Shown here in pieces: positions 34,759 through 42,064 of a stretch of DNA of 64,000 nucleotides. Both the position numbers and the translations under genes were made by a program. Origin of the DNA: Stanieria cyanosphaera PCC 7437 (GTDB taxonomy: Bacteria; Cyanobacteriota; Cyanobacteriia; Cyanobacteriales; Xenococcaceae); the NCBI RefSeq assembly GCF_000317575.1, contig NC_019748.1, positions 1,566,001 to 1,630,000 on the forward strand, read 5' to 3'. Position 1 is the first letter of the stretch. Each line of letters opens with the position of its first letter. Below the pieces are notes generated by a model, which saw nothing but the letters and a program-made list of their open reading frames with translations, had not been told where the DNA came from and searched no databases.

Positions 34759-35124
34759 TTAATCTTCATCCAAAGGTAAACCCACTCGAACTTTTCCTTT
34801 ACCAAAATAACGCCCAAACTGAAGTTCGTACACTTCATCCTCATCTTGGGTTTCTACGACTAGATCTGAACGAGGATAGCTCACACACAATAAAGCATAA
34901 CCTTGTTTTTTTAATTTGGGTGATAATCCCATTGCTTCAGGTTGTTCGATTTCTCCAGAGCTAATTCTGACAGCACAACTGGTACAAGCACCATTACGAC
35001 AAGAAAAAGGTAGTTCTACACCCTGTTTTTCCGCCGTCTGTAAAATATATTCGTCTTCAGGAACTTCTACAGTATAGATTTTTCCTTGTTGACGATAGTG
35101 GACAGTAATTTTATGAGATTTCAT
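34759..35124 (-). CDS. Plant-type [2Fe-2S] ferredoxin with C-terminal extension
   Basis: A 121-residue ferredoxin. The cluster ligands are Cys42, Cys47 and Cys50 in CRNGACTSC and Cys80 in YALLC. A C-terminal tail of about 25 residues after the ferredoxin fold (from YELQFGRYFGKGKV) is unlike photosynthetic PetF and resembles the FdC2 branch of cyanobacteria and chloroplasts, whose function is poorly known. Acidic and soluble. First gene of a three-gene unit with the SNase and IMPase genes. Confidence 0.88.
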   Translation of the reverse strand: MKSHKITVHYRQQGKIYTVEVPEDEYILQTAEKQGVELPFSCRNGACTSCAVRISSGEIEQPEAMGLSPKLKKQGYALLCVSYPRSDLVVETQDEDEVYELQFGRYFGKGKVRVGLPLDED

Positions 35125-35293
35125 TAGTTAATTTTAAGTTTGATTGTAATTGTTGAAATTTAGCTGGAAGTTAAAAATTTCTGAAGTTAAAGAAACTAAC
35201 TAAGTTATTCTACAATTCTTCGTCTGCTTCAACTTTGTCTCTCTTTAACTCTGCCATGTGTAGTCTATCAACAAAAAAGAATTTATTAATAGT

Positions 35294-35321
35294 TTGAAAA
35301 ACTTACGTTGCCATGTATAAT
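35294..35321 (+). promoter_or_regulatory. Sigma70-type promoter of tRNA-Ser
   Basis: TTGAAA (35294-35299) and TATAAT (35316-35321) are separated by 16 bp and lie 17 bp upstream of the tRNA, as expected for a housekeeping promoter. Confidence 0.8.
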
Positions 35322-35338
35322 GGTAAATCGCGACACCT

Positions 35339-35425
35339 GGAGAGGTGGCCGAGTGGTCGAAGGCGCAGCACTGGAAATGCTGTAACGGGGTGACTCGTTC
35401 GAGGGTTCGAATCCCTCCCTCTCCG
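35339..35425 (+). tRNA. tRNA-Ser (anticodon GGA)
   Basis: An 87-nt class II tRNA. The acceptor stem GGAGAGG pairs with CCTCTCC (35418-35424), with discriminator G. The D arm follows; the anticodon loop CTGGAAA carries GGA, read for UCC/UCU serine codons. A long variable arm (ACGGGGTGACTCGT) marks a class II tRNA, and the T arm GAGGG-TTCGAAT-CCCTC is perfect. CCA is not encoded. Confidence 0.97.
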
Positions 35426-35524
35426 TTTCAAACTTTTCTCTGATAGTCGGGCTTTTCAACATCGAACGAAATTTTTCCGTTACGATATCCGCTCAATTAC
35501 CGACACTTTATCTCTCCCAAAAAC

Positions 35525-35550
35525 AAAAAAAAGAGTCTTCATCCACTCTT
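35525..35550 (-). terminator. Minus-strand terminator
   Basis: On the minus strand AAGAGT and ACTCTT pair around GGATGAAG and are followed by a T run. It stands just downstream of a small candidate ORF (35562-35660) and left of the IS element, and has no other minus-strand gene to serve. Confidence 0.65.
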
Positions 35551-35561
35551 CAAAGTCATGT

Positions 35562-35660
35562 CTAACTTGTAAAATCTTTGGGGGACTCTGAGGTTTCCTT
35601 GCCCTTGTCCAACCAACGAGATAGTAAAAATGACCATGATTTAGAACATAGACTGGTCAT
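35562..35660 (-). CDS. Candidate 32-residue small protein
   Basis: A short frame beginning MTSLCSKSWSFLLSRWLDKG and ending in FTS. It is not a recognised family. In support, a minus-strand terminator begins 12 bp after its stop. Against it, there is no Shine-Dalgarno before the ATG, and the frame stays open upstream, so the real start may differ. It could also be a noncoding RNA or a relic of a longer gene broken by the IS element. Confidence 0.3.
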   Translation of the reverse strand: MTSLCSKSWSFLLSRWLDKGKETSESPKDFTS

Positions 35661-35820
35661 TATGTCAAATAGAATAGACGGGATATCAAGGTAGAAGTGA
35701 ATCTGCAAGTTAGAAGAGCGATCGCATTAAGCTATAAGGATTCAGAAATAAGATTACGAGCAACACTTTTTTCTCCATCCACTTCAAGTTTACAGCTTAC
35801 TTATCGAAAATTTTGGGTTT

Positions 35821-35848
35821 AAAACCCCGTGCTTCTAGCAGGGCTTTT
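35821..35848. repeat. IS left-end hairpin
   Basis: AAAACCCC, TGCT, loop TCT, AGCA, GGG and CTTTT form an imperfect stem with a CG bulge, the typical subterminal palindrome recognised by Y1 transposases. The frameshifted 3' end of tnpA runs into it. Confidence 0.75.
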
Positions 35849-36238
35849 CTTGCTTTTGAATGTATTTCTTTAAGACTCCAAGAGGTGCGCCGCCTATACG
35901 GTTGAAGTGAAGTAGCTTAGACTCCACAGAGCGTCCTTTCCGTAAGGCTTTTTAAACCCTGCTTGACCATAGCGACGACTAGAGACTCCTTTTAAAGCAT
36001 TAACCATCTGCGATACAGACAACTTTGGAGGAAACTCAATGAGCGCATGGATATGGTCAGATTCTCCATTAAATTCCAGAATTTTGAAATTCATCTTTCG
36101 CGCAACTTCCGCAAAAGATTTCTCAATTACGCTCAGGCTTTCAGCCGTTAGAATCGACCTACGGTATTTAATTACACAGACCAAGTGAATCTTAAGGTCA
36201 GATACGCTGTGTCTTTCCTGGCGAAGTTGAGTTGTCAT
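35835..36238 (-). pseudogene. tnpA: IS200/IS605 Y1 transposase TnpA, frameshifted before the catalytic tyrosine
   Basis: The first part (from MTTQLRQERHSVSDLKIHLV, ATG at 36238) is a normal Y1/HUH transposase with the HUH motif in SDHIHALIEF. The frame stops with TAG at 35894-35896 after LWSLSYFTSTV. In another frame the expected end continues at once as GGAPLGVLKKYIQKQEKPC, stopping at 35835. Removing the two bases TA in GTATAGGCGG would join the frames. The lost helix carries the nucleophilic Tyr in KKYIQKQ, so the 115-residue product should be unable to cut DNA. It diverges from tnpB with 51 bp between the starts. Confidence 0.85.
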
Positions 36239-36289
36239 TTTTAACAGACCAATGTATAATCGAATCACAGACCAATCTTATTATAAGCG

Positions 36290-37474
36290 ATGAAAGCTCG
36301 ATATCAATACAGATTTTACCCAACCATCCAACAACAGGTGAGTTTAGCTCAACTGTTTGGCTGTGTTCGAGTTGTCTGGAATGATGCCTTAGCTTTCTGC
36401 AAGGAGTCGGAAAAGCTGCCAGGGTATAACAAGCTTGCTGCCAGGTTGACTCAAACCAAAAGACTCGAAACAAGAGAATGGTTAAGGGAGGTTTCTTCTG
36501 TCCCATTGCAGCAATCCTTAAGACAATTAGACACTGCCTACAAGAACTTTTTCGAGTCCAGAAATGGAAAGAGAAAAGGCAGCAAAGTAGGCTCACCTAA
36601 ATTTAAGAAGAAAGTGAGTCGCCAGTCAGCAACCTTTGCCAATACGGCTTTTAAGGTTTCTGATGGTGAAGTCTATTTAGCTAAGATTGGTAATTTAAAG
36701 CCAGTTTGGTCTAGAGAACTTCCCTCACATCCAAGTTCTGTAACTGTGATTAAAGATTGTGCTGGACGCTATTTTCTAAGCTTTGTAGTTGAGGTTGTAC
36801 CTAATCAAGTTGAGGCTAAAAATCAAAGTATTGGAATTGATTTGGGTATCAAAACGTTTGCTGTGATGAGCAATGGCTTTAAGGCAACAAGCCCCGACTA
36901 CTCGAAACAGAATCGTAAAGTTCGCAAACTACAGAAGAAGTTAGCACGCCAACAAAAGGACTCTAAACGGAGAAATAAGACTCGTCTTCAAATTGCCAAA
37001 CTGCATAATCGGATTGCCGAGACTCGGAAAGATTTTCTACATAAACTATCGACTAAAACAGTTAACGACAACCAAGTGATTGTTTTGGAAGATTTAAATG
37101 TGTCAGGAATGGTTAAGAATCGTCGATTAGCCAGAGCGATTAGTTTGCAAGGCTGGCGAGAGTTTAGAAATTTGTGTGAAGCTAAGTCGGAAAAGTCTGG
37201 TCGGACATTTCAAACGATTGATAGATGGCAACCGACTAGCCAAGTTTGCTGTGACTGTGGGTTCAGGTGGGGGAAGATCGATCTTTCAGTACGTTTTGTA
37301 GTCTGTTTGAGTTGCGGTATAGAGCAAGACAGAGACGAAAATGCAGCAAAAAATATAGAAATGGTCGGGATAGGGCATTGCCACGACCTTAAACGGACGC
37401 AGAGAGACTGTAGGACCAGTTCGCTGGCAGGACTCGATGAAGTGTCAAGAATCACTGTGGCTTCAGCCCAGTGA
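36290..37474 (+). CDS. tnpB: TnpB RNA-guided nuclease of IS200/IS605 element
   Basis: A 394-residue TnpB of usual length. The RuvC-like active site is intact: Asp184 in SIGIDLGIKTF, Glu267 in VLEDLNVSGM, and Asp347/349 in DRDENAAKNI. The zinc-binding Cys are in CCDCGFRW and CLSCG. The N-terminal part (MKARYQYRFYPT, then GCVRVVWNDAL) is the OrfB helix-turn-helix region. TnpB proteins are guided by an omega RNA made from the 3' end of tnpB and the right end of the element, and cut DNA next to the element's target motif. The stop codon lies within the right-end hairpin, so coding and guide scaffold overlap here. Confidence 0.92.
   Translation: MKARYQYRFYPTIQQQVSLAQLFGCVRVVWNDALAFCKESEKLPGYNKLAARLTQTKRLETREWLREVSSVPLQQSLRQLDTAYKNFFESRNGKRKGSKVGSPKFKKKVSRQSATFANTAFKVSDGEVYLAKIGNLKPVWSRELPSHPSSVTVIKDCAGRYFLSFVVEVVPNQVEAKNQSIGIDLGIKTFAVMSNGFKATSPDYSKQNRKVRKLQKKLARQQKDSKRRNKTRLQIAKLHNRIAETRKDFLHKLSTKTVNDNQVIVLEDLNVSGMVKNRRLARAISLQGWREFRNLCEAKSEKSGRTFQTIDRWQPTSQVCCDCGFRWGKIDLSVRFVVCLSCGIEQDRDENAAKNIEMVGIGHCHDLKRTQRDCRTSSLAGLDEVSRITVASAQ
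37452..37474. repeat. IS right-end hairpin, probable end of omega RNA scaffold
   Basis: TCACTG and CAGTGA pair, then GGC and GCC around TTCA with one bulged T. This is the subterminal right-end palindrome and should form the last stem of the TnpB guide RNA scaffold, the guide starting a few bases further right. Confidence 0.75.
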
Positions 37475-37479
37475 GTATG

Positions 37480-38391
37480 TCAAATAAGTATAGATAACTG
37501 ACGAACAAAATCCTTCACTACAGCAACGAATTCCTTGGTAGATTCATAAGGTAAAACATTTCGTCCTGGGATAATTTTGCCTTGACCTGATGGTAAATTA
37601 TTTAAGTACAAATCTAATCTTTGTTGTGGAGTTTCTGCCAAACCTTCACGACTGATACTAGAAGCTTCGTTTCCGAAGACAACTAAAGTAGGTTGAGAAA
37701 TGCTTTGAATTTTTTTAGTATAATCTTTGCGCCAAAAACTAGCTAAAAAAGAAAAGACTGCATAGCGACTATCCAAATTTTTAGCCCCTGCTTGCAAAAA
37801 ATCTAACCAATTAGGATCGACTGCTTCTGCTTCGGCAAACAATTGACGAGTAGAAAAAGACTGCAAAAATTTACGACGACGGGCATAACGATAAAAAAGA
37901 TTACCAACAGGAGAATCAAACAAAAGATTCCAAAGTATTTTTTGTTGCAGAGGTTTACCAGCTTCCGTCATAATTTTCCACGCCGGAGGACCTGATAAAA
38001 CTAAACCTTTAATATAATTAGGTTGCATAGGATCGTTGACTAACTCCAACGCTACAGGAAATAATGCTCCTTGCACGACTAAAACTACAGGTTGCTTAAC
38101 AACTGTTTCTAGAAAATACTTGAGTTGGGCTGCCCAATCTTCAGGAAAATAGGCTAAATGAGGCATTTCACTTTTACCACAGCCTAACAAATCAGGATTG
38201 TAAATTGAATAAGATTGTTCTTGTTGTTGCCAAGCTGAAATAAAACGTTGCCAAAAAACTCCCGATAAACCCACTCCAATGGGATGAATTAGTAATAAAG
38301 CTAAATTCTCTGATTGTTGGTGTTGAGAAGGGTAAAATTGATAGGCGCAATCAAAGTTTTTCCAAGAGTAATTATTTGAAGAAGATGACAT
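37480..38391 (-). CDS. Alpha/beta hydrolase
   Basis: A 303-residue alpha/beta-hydrolase fold protein. LLLIHPIGVGLSGVFW gives the oxyanion strand-turn, YNPDLLGCGKSEMP the GxSx-like early loop, and LVVQGALFPVALEL occupies the nucleophile elbow, where the usual Ser in GxSxG is Ala-Leu-Phe. The nucleophile therefore seems absent, as in some cyanobacterial paralogues. No signal peptide. Its stop codon TGA (37482-37480) lies in the IS right tip, so the native C-terminus may have differed by a few residues. Confidence 0.78.
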   Translation of the reverse strand: MSSSSNNYSWKNFDCAYQFYPSQHQQSENLALLLIHPIGVGLSGVFWQRFISAWQQQEQSYSIYNPDLLGCGKSEMPHLAYFPEDWAAQLKYFLETVVKQPVVLVVQGALFPVALELVNDPMQPNYIKGLVLSGPPAWKIMTEAGKPLQQKILWNLLFDSPVGNLFYRYARRRKFLQSFSTRQLFAEAEAVDPNWLDFLQAGAKNLDSRYAVFSFLASFWRKDYTKKIQSISQPTLVVFGNEASSISREGLAETPQQRLDLYLNNLPSGQGKIIPGRNVLPYESTKEFVAVVKDFVRQLSILI

Positions 38392-38491
38392 CGACTTTGC
38401 TAAATAATTTAATTAAGTTTTGTTTTAATCTAATATTTTTGAGTGAATCAAATTAAGTTGATATTGAGCTATATAACAATTCTATTTAATT
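38392..38491. other. Promoter-side gap of hydrolase gene
   Basis: AT-rich DNA between the hydrolase start and the structured repeat. With the repeat at 38492 and the DNA to 38831 this forms a 440-bp noncoding gap between two divergent genes. No other signal seen. Confidence 0.4.
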
Positions 38492-38621
38492 TGTGAACAT
38501 AAGTTATCTTCAAAAGGCAGCGATGCGACCGCCTTTGAGGTTTCACGGGGCGTACAAGTTTTTGAGGAAACCTCGTGCATATAGCCCCTTCTCAAAGGAC
38601 ACAAGCGCATCGAGGCAGAAG
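38492..38621. repeat. Structured dispersed repeat, copy 2 (inverted to copy 1)
   Basis: About 130 bp nearly identical to the reverse complement of 33188-33315, starting TGTGAACATAAGTTA and ending CATCGAGGCAGAAG. It has the same nested stems. The two copies bracket a 5-kb segment in inverted orientation. Confidence 0.75.
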
Positions 38622-38831
38622 TTACTTAATCGTTTTTTTATGAATATTAATGATTCTAATCTTTAAAATGCCACTCAGTTAACAAAAACTACTAATCAAA
38701 GAATCAATTGCCAATATATAAGATTAAAATGCTCAACTAAATTAACAACTACTTTTTACTGATAACTGTTGACTGTTGACTAATAATTGTTTTAATAGAG
38801 CTAATTATCGGTGAAAAGGAGAAGCGAAGTA

Positions 38832-39692
38832 GTGAACAAGAAATTCTTTTGTTTGATGGTAATTAGTTTCGGATTTTTATTAGCTTCTGGTGTTTATTCC
38901 CAATCTATCAGCAATTCTCCTTCACAAATCCGCTATGATACTACTGAACAAGGCAATAGTATCGTTCATACGATCATTATTCCTCATGATAGTAACTTTA
39001 AAGTTTATCCAGAAGTTGCGCCCGAACTTCAATCAATTGAAACCTTTGCTACTCAACATAAAGCGATCGCAGTAATTAATGCTGGTTATTTCGATCCGAA
39101 AAATCAAAAAACTACTTCTTATATTACTCGCCAAGGCAAGTTAGTCGCCGATCCTCGTACCAATGAAAGATTAATTAAAAATCCTGACTTGCAACCTTAT
39201 CTTGACAAAATTTTAAATCGCACAGAATTTCGTCGCTACATTTGTTCTCATCGATTTCGCTACGATATTACTTTTCATCAAGATGATATTCCTAACGGTT
39301 GTGTTTTAATTGATGCTATTGGTGGAGGACCCCAAATTTTACCTCAAAATACGGCTTTTGAAGAAGGTTTTACCGATTATCAAGCAGAAGAAAAAATTCG
39401 TGATGCGATCGGTACTACTCAACTCAATGCCAGAAGTGCGATCGCTCTTACAAACAATGGAGATCTTATTCTAGCATTGGTAGCACAAAAACCTGAATCT
39501 CCTACCAACTCTGGAATGTCTTTAGAACAATTAGCTGATTTTTTAACTACCCTCGGTGTAGAAAAAGCAATGAATTTGGATGGCGGAAGTTCAGCTTCTC
39601 TCTATTATGATGGGAAAACTGTTTACGGAAGATTAGATTCAGAAGGAAACCAAATTCAACGACCAATCAAATCTGTTATTCTCGTACGTTAA
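38832..39692 (+). CDS. Phosphodiester glycosidase family (NAGPA domain) exported protein
   Basis: 286 residues if started at the GTG at 38832, which has AAGGAG ten bases upstream; a GTG at 38811 is in frame but would read through that site. A signal peptide follows (LMVISFGFLLASGVYSQS). The NAGPA-like domain includes AIAVINAGYFDPKN, IGGGPQILPQN, ARSAIALTNNGDLILALV and the family end motif AMNLDGGSSASLYY. Family members cleave GlcNAc-1-phosphodiesters or related bonds in exopolysaccharide and wall polymers. A periplasmic glycan-processing role is likely; substrate unknown. Confidence 0.87.
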   Translation: MNKKFFCLMVISFGFLLASGVYSQSISNSPSQIRYDTTEQGNSIVHTIIIPHDSNFKVYPEVAPELQSIETFATQHKAIAVINAGYFDPKNQKTTSYITRQGKLVADPRTNERLIKNPDLQPYLDKILNRTEFRRYICSHRFRYDITFHQDDIPNGCVLIDAIGGGPQILPQNTAFEEGFTDYQAEEKIRDAIGTTQLNARSAIALTNNGDLILALVAQKPESPTNSGMSLEQLADFLTTLGVEKAMNLDGGSSASLYYDGKTVYGRLDSEGNQIQRPIKSVILVR

Positions 39693-39845
39693 TTACTAAA
39701 TTGCAAATCAACACAATTAAGACTAATTCTCGCAAACTAGCTAAATGTACCATGAATCAATTTCGGCCATTTTTTCTTTTGGGATAATTTTCTCGATTTG
39801 TTACTACTTGAATTAAGAGAGTGACATAAGAAGGATAGTATGAGA

Positions 39846-39931
39846 GATGCTTTCTTAACTCACCATGACGCAGAGACTGAATTAGTTAGATGCTTCGTTG
39901 CCTCACCATGACACAAAGACTGAGCAACTAA
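39846..39931. repeat. Imperfect tandem repeat of about 43 bp
   Basis: Two units beginning GATGCTT and sharing CTCACCATGACGCAGAGACT (second unit ACACAAAGACT) stand head to tail right after the ccmO stop on its downstream side. Noncoding. Confidence 0.7.
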
Positions 39932-40732
39932 TTAAAGCTCTTCGATTTCAACAATTCTTTTCAGAGGCATGGGTTTGGTATCCGCTTGAGGTAATTCCAA
40001 AACTTCTTTTTCCTTAACTGTATTGGGTAATAGTACTGGTAAAGGTTCAGGTTCATCAATCCAGTAACTAGATACAGGTAGAATATGTTCTAAGTCTTCT
40101 AGTAATCGAGGAATAATCATTACAGCGTGTAGTTCCCCAATTCTTTCAGCTGCTTCCATGCCTGCATCGATCGCGACAGCAACATTGGCTACTGTACCAC
40201 GAATGATTGCGGTACATAAACCATCACCGATCTTTTCGTAAGAAGCTAGCTGTACATCTGCCGATTTCAACATGGCATCCGCAGCACCTACCATCGCAGG
40301 AAAACCTCTAGTTTCAATTAAACCAATCGAACGATTGCTGAGACGACTATAACCACGTCTTTTTTGTACTAATTCGACTAAATGAGAACCAATAGGAAAA
40401 ACCGCTTCTAAATTGGGCATAGGACGAGCAATTACCAACTTAGAGACTAATTGACCAAATTTTTCGGCAGTTTTCGCTCCTTCTTCTACCGCTAAACGTA
40501 CATCAGAAATATTTCCCCTCACAACAGCAGTACAATGTCCACTGCCAGTTTTTTCATAACCCACCATCGTCACTTCTGCGGATTTCAGCATCATGTCTGC
40601 TGTACCAACAATGGCGGGAAAACTTTTAGTAGAGACTAAACCAAGCGCGCTATCTTGAAAGGGGTGTTGTTGCTGTTGTTGATATCGTCTTTGGGTAGTA
40701 ACTCTCTGCCTCCGTAAATCTAGGTCAGTCAT
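39932..40732 (-). CDS. ccmO: Carboxysome shell protein CcmO (tandem BMC domains)
   Basis: A 266-residue protein with two bacterial microcompartment domains. The first starts SALGLVSTKSFPAIVGTADM and the second SIGLIETRGFPAMVGAADAM; each continues with the RG segment (VVRGNISDV and IIRGTVANV). The N-terminal 30 residues are rich in Gln and the C-terminal 45 are a polar tail, as in CcmO. It forms pseudohexamers in the beta-carboxysome shell. Here it stands apart from ccmKLMN and diverges from raf1, so both genes of CO2 fixation share a 180-bp promoter region. Confidence 0.93.
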   Translation of the reverse strand: MTDLDLRRQRVTTQRRYQQQQQHPFQDSALGLVSTKSFPAIVGTADMMLKSAEVTMVGYEKTGSGHCTAVVRGNISDVRLAVEEGAKTAEKFGQLVSKLVIARPMPNLEAVFPIGSHLVELVQKRRGYSRLSNRSIGLIETRGFPAMVGAADAMLKSADVQLASYEKIGDGLCTAIIRGTVANVAVAIDAGMEAAERIGELHAVMIIPRLLEDLEHILPVSSYWIDEPEPLPVLLPNTVKEKEVLELPQADTKPMPLKRIVEIEEL

Positions 40733-40912
40733 TCAGTTTCTCTTTCCTCTATAACAATGCCATTAATTCTAGGTAGTATTTCCCTTATACATAGTTTAGT
40801 CAGAAAAATAAATAAATGCTGAAAATTATCTGCTGAATTTAATTTTATAAAACTAATAATAGATATGAGAAACTGATATCTGAATAATTTCTGCTTGCTA
40901 GGTTGTAAAACT

Positions 40913-41992
40913 ATGACTAATTTACCTCAAAACAGCCCAGTCCAACTGTCTGAAGCACAAGCCCAGGAGTTAATGCGATCGCTTTTGCATAAAGAAGGTA
41001 ATTGGGTTGATTGGGGCAAAACTTCTCAGCAGTTACAAAAAGCAGGGTATAGTCCCCAAAAAATCTTTGAAGAAACTGGATTTCAAGGCAGTCAGCAGAA
41101 TTTAGTGATTGTGGCTGCTCAAGTCTATGAAAGTGTTGCTCAAGCCCAAACAGATGAGGCTATTTTAAAATACTATCAAGGGCCTAAAAGTGATGTTTTA
41201 TACGAATTTCGTGTTCTTAATCAATCACAACGTGTAGCAGCAGCCCAATTAGCTTATGAAAAGAATTTAGATGTTGATGGAGCGCATGAAGTTGCTCGTG
41301 CAGTTAAAGAAGTTTCTAGTTTAGCTCAACTCCCAAAAGATTTTACTAATCATCCTGGTGATGCAGTTGCTTATTTATGTTGGAAACGAGCGCGACAAAA
41401 GAAAGATTTACAAGAAAGATCTCGTTTAATCGCTCAAGGTTTAAAATTTGCTCATTCTCAGCAAGCTAGAGCAGCAATAGAACAGCTTTTAAATGATTTT
41501 ACTGTTGTTCCTAGTAAAACCGCTCCTCTTTTGCCTGTTTATCGTCTGGAATCAGATAGTGAGTTACCTTGTATCATTCCCTTAGCAGGTTCGTATCCTA
41601 TAACTCATCAAGAGCTTGAAGCCGTTAAACCGATTGAAATTCAAGAGCCTTTTCGTAGTATTCAAATTTCTCAATCTGGTACGTTTGTTCCCGTACCTGG
41701 TTGGCAAGCATTACTCAAAGCTAAAGATCCTGTGGGTTATTTGTCCAAAAGCGATCGCTTACCGAAAGCTTTGTCAGGAAAAGTAGAAGAAGTATTAATT
41801 ATCGTAGATCGAGCCGAGCAAGAATGGAATAACCAAAGTTATTTTGTCGTAGAAATAGACGAAAAATTAGAAATTCAATGGTTTGAAAATAAACCCGATC
41901 TACTGATTGTCGGACAGTTGGTGTTAATTCTGCGTCCAAAAAACATTTTTGATGAAAATAATTTAACTGAACCTTGGCAAATGGATGATTAA
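40913..41992 (+). CDS. raf1: Rubisco accumulation factor 1
   Basis: 359 residues from the ATG at 40913 (MTNLPQNSPVQL); a TTG 18 bp upstream is not needed. The alpha-helical N-terminal domain includes KEGNWVDWGKTSQQLQKAGY and IFEETGFQGSQQN, and the beta-rich C-terminal dimerisation domain includes SGTFVPVPGWQALLKAKDPV, as in cyanobacterial Raf1. It binds RbcL dimers after chaperonin folding and helps build the L8 core of Rubisco. It diverges from ccmO, linking Rubisco assembly to the carboxysome shell. Confidence 0.94.
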   Translation: MTNLPQNSPVQLSEAQAQELMRSLLHKEGNWVDWGKTSQQLQKAGYSPQKIFEETGFQGSQQNLVIVAAQVYESVAQAQTDEAILKYYQGPKSDVLYEFRVLNQSQRVAAAQLAYEKNLDVDGAHEVARAVKEVSSLAQLPKDFTNHPGDAVAYLCWKRARQKKDLQERSRLIAQGLKFAHSQQARAAIEQLLNDFTVVPSKTAPLLPVYRLESDSELPCIIPLAGSYPITHQELEAVKPIEIQEPFRSIQISQSGTFVPVPGWQALLKAKDPVGYLSKSDRLPKALSGKVEEVLIIVDRAEQEWNNQSYFVVEIDEKLEIQWFENKPDLLIVGQLVLILRPKNIFDENNLTEPWQMDD

Positions 41993-42064
41993 ACTTTAGT
42001 TAATTGTTAAGATCTACTTGCTTAATTCTGAATTACCAATTTTGGATGCTGAATTACTGTAATT

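Larger units (their letters stand above)
35821..37483. mobile_element. IS200/IS605-family element with divergent tnpA (frameshifted) and tnpB
   Basis: Divergent tnpA and tnpB genes are bounded by subterminal imperfect hairpins instead of inverted terminal repeats, as usual for this family. The left hairpin is at 35821-35848 and the right one at 37452-37474. The exact tips are not certain; the right tip is probably just after GTATGTCAAA. The element lies against the 3' end of a hydrolase gene. Transposition would need a TnpA supplied in trans, because its own copy is frameshifted. Confidence 0.85.

Noticed and set aside
36198-36596. 132-codon minus-strand frame across the tnpA-tnpB gap
   Set aside because: It overlaps the starts of both transposon genes and shows no transposase or other motif.
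35339-37483. tRNA-Ser as the attachment site of an integrated island
   Set aside because: No integrase gene and no repeat of the tRNA 3' end was found on the right; the nearby IS605-type element does not use tRNA sites.
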